Below are positions 5,201 to 6,510 of a stretch of DNA of 6,510 nt, in pieces (the first letter of the stretch is position 1; each line of letters starts with the position of its first letter). The DNA lies in contig JAEWJG010000221.1 in the NCBI GenBank assembly GCA_023386675.1, forward strand, positions 1 through 6,510, read 5' to 3'. The notes under the pieces are model-generated. The model had not been told where the DNA came from. It searched no databases and saw nothing but the letters and a program-made list of their open reading frames with translations. The stretch is from Actinomycetes bacterium (lineage in GTDB: Bacteria; Actinomycetota; Actinomycetes; Actinomycetales; Microbacteriaceae). Made by a program: the position numbers and the translations under genes.

Positions 5201-6505
5201 TCAGAGCGTCGCGCCGCTCTTCCCCGCGCGGTTGACGATGGCGATCACCGGGCGCCGGCCGCGCAGTCCGAACTGCAGCCGCAGGCTCGCCTGCCGCGCG
5301 ATCAGCACCGCGACGACCGCCGCAGCCGCCGCCGGCACGAGTCCGGAGATCGCCATGGCGATGTGCGGTCCGACCTGCTCCACGATCCACCCCATCAGCG
5401 GCCCGCCGAGGGCCTGCCCGCCGAGAAGCACCAGGATGTACAGCGAGATGACGCGCCCGCGGATCTGGACGTTCGACGACATCTGCACCAGCGAATTCGC
5501 CGCCGTGATGAACAGCAGGTTTCCGACTCCCACGCCGATCAGCAGCAGCCCGAACGCCACGTCGCCGGGCGCGAAACCGGCCACTGCCTGCACGACGCCG
5601 AGCGCGGCGGCCGTGCCGACGACCATCGAGAGCCGGACGCTGGTGCGGCGCGTGGAGGCGAGGGCTCCGGTGAGGGCACCCGCCGCGACGAGCGCGTTGA
5701 ACAGCCCGTAGCCTTGCGCTCCGACGTGGTACACGTCGTTCGCGTACGCGGCGAGGAACACCGGCATGTTGAAGGCGAAGACCGCGATCACGGCGACCAT
5801 GACGACCGTCCAGAAGATCACCGGCTTGCGCCGCACGTAGCGCATCCCCTCGGCCAGCTGCCCCTTGCCGCGCGGGGCGGCGGGGGAGGCGTGCAGCTCC
5901 GACTTCGTGAGCGTCGCGACCGCGAACACCACCGCGAGGCACGCGACGGCGTTGATCGCGAACGACCAGCCGCCGCCGACCGCGGTGATGAGCACGCCGC
6001 CGAGCGCCGGGCCGATCAGGCCGCCGAGCTGGAAGATCGAGGAGTTGAGGCTGATCGCGTTCCGGAGGTACGTGGGCCCGACCAGCTCGTTGACGAACAC
6101 CTGGCGCGCCGGGTTGTCCACCACGGTCACCAGCCCCAGCGCGAACGAGATCGCGTAGACGTGCCACACCTCGATCCCGCCGCTGAGCGTCAGCACCGCG
6201 AGCAGTGCGGCCAGTCCCGCAGCGCACGACTGGGTCACGACGAGCAGCAGCTGCTTACGGTACCGGTCGGCGATGACCCCGCCCCACAGCCCGAAGACCA
6301 GCATCGGGGTGAACTGCATGAACACGGTGATCCCGACCGCGGCCACGCTGCCGGAGAGCTGCAGCACCAGCCAGTCCATCGCGATGCGCTGCATCCACAC
6401 GGCGGTGTTCGCGACGAGGTTGCTCGCGGCGAAGCGGCGGTAGTTCGGCACCCGCAGCGAGACGAACGTCTCCCGCCACGGCGGCTTGGCGGAGAGGACC
6501 GGCAT
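5201..6505 (-). CDS. MFS-family exporter (MFS_3, enterobactin-exporter-like)
   Basis: The 434-residue membrane protein has about 12 hydrophobic segments and probably exports a drug, siderophore or other small molecule. An N-terminal FVSLRVPNYRRFAASNL (residues 14-30) and AVWMQRIAMDWLVLQLSG (35-52) are characteristic of MFS_3 proteins. Motif A is GGVIADRYRKQ (75-85). A polar, basic central loop (about 204-226) separates the two six-segment halves, and IRGRVISLYILVLLGGQALG (348-367) is the matching motif of the second half. The C-terminus is basic and cytoplasmic. The ATG at 6503-6505 gives a family-like start, but only five bases of upstream sequence are available and the frame stays open to the window edge, so a start further out cannot be excluded. 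tRNA-Arg follows 18 bases downstream. The substrate is unknown. Confidence 0.9.
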   Translation of the reverse strand: MPVLSAKPPWRETFVSLRVPNYRRFAASNLVANTAVWMQRIAMDWLVLQLSGSVAAVGITVFMQFTPMLVFGLWGGVIADRYRKQLLLVVTQSCAAGLAALLAVLTLSGGIEVWHVYAISFALGLVTVVDNPARQVFVNELVGPTYLRNAISLNSSIFQLGGLIGPALGGVLITAVGGGWSFAINAVACLAVVFAVATLTKSELHASPAAPRGKGQLAEGMRYVRRKPVIFWTVVMVAVIAVFAFNMPVFLAAYANDVYHVGAQGYGLFNALVAAGALTGALASTRRTSVRLSMVVGTAAALGVVQAVAGFAPGDVAFGLLLIGVGVGNLLFITAANSLVQMSSNVQIRGRVISLYILVLLGGQALGGPLMGWIVEQVGPHIAMAISGLVPAAAAAVVAVLIARQASLRLQFGLRGRRPVIAIVNRAGKSGATL

Positions 6506-6510
6506 GGGTC

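Noticed and set aside
1..6510. A mobile element, CRISPR array, phage or defence system
   Set aside because: No direct-repeat array, transposase, integrase or nuclease-type gene is present; codon bias and base composition are uniform, and the genes are ordinary chromosomal ones.

Overview
The window is very GC-rich DNA in which nearly every base is coding. Codon third positions are mostly G or C. The gene set (an oligoribonuclease followed by tRNA-His, a secreted Ala-rich lysozyme-like protein, MFS_3 exporters, an SGNH hydrolase with a basic tail), together with promoter -10 boxes placed right at start codons, points to an actinomycete. Microbacteriaceae, for instance a Leifsonia-like organism, is my best guess. 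That is inference from general resemblance, not from a search.

Layout, left to right. Minus strand: a secreted lysozyme-like / aggregation-promoting-factor-type protein (33-824) with a roughly 340-base non-coding leader (825-1164) holding several hairpins. Minus strand: an MFS exporter (1165-2433), divergent from a plus-strand ArsR-type winged-helix regulator (2509-3057). The 75-base gap between them carries a perfect 7+7 palindrome and a second, smaller palindrome. A hairpin (3061-3091) separates the regulator from tRNA-His(GTG) (minus, 3115-3190). Next, on the minus strand, come oligoribonuclease orn (3239-3862) and, 10 bases upstream of it, an SGNH/GDSL hydrolase (3873-4682). Divergent from that is a small thioredoxin-like CxxC protein (plus, 4779-5093), which converges on tRNA-Arg(TCT) (minus, 5110-5182). 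The window closes with a second MFS_3 exporter (minus, 5201-6505) whose start lies 5 bases from the edge.

How the genes work together. The clearest functional unit is the regulator/exporter pair: an ArsR-like repressor without the usual metal-binding cysteines probably controls the divergent efflux pump through the palindromes between them. orn, tRNA-His and the GDSL hydrolase form a co-directional housekeeping cluster. The rest are ordinary chromosomal genes.

I found no mobile element, CRISPR array, phage gene or recognisable new multi-gene system. The points worth a second look are regulatory: the operator pair, an apparent run of leaderless start sites, the structured leader of the cell-wall gene, and complementarity between the tRNA-Arg 3' trailer and its own T arm.
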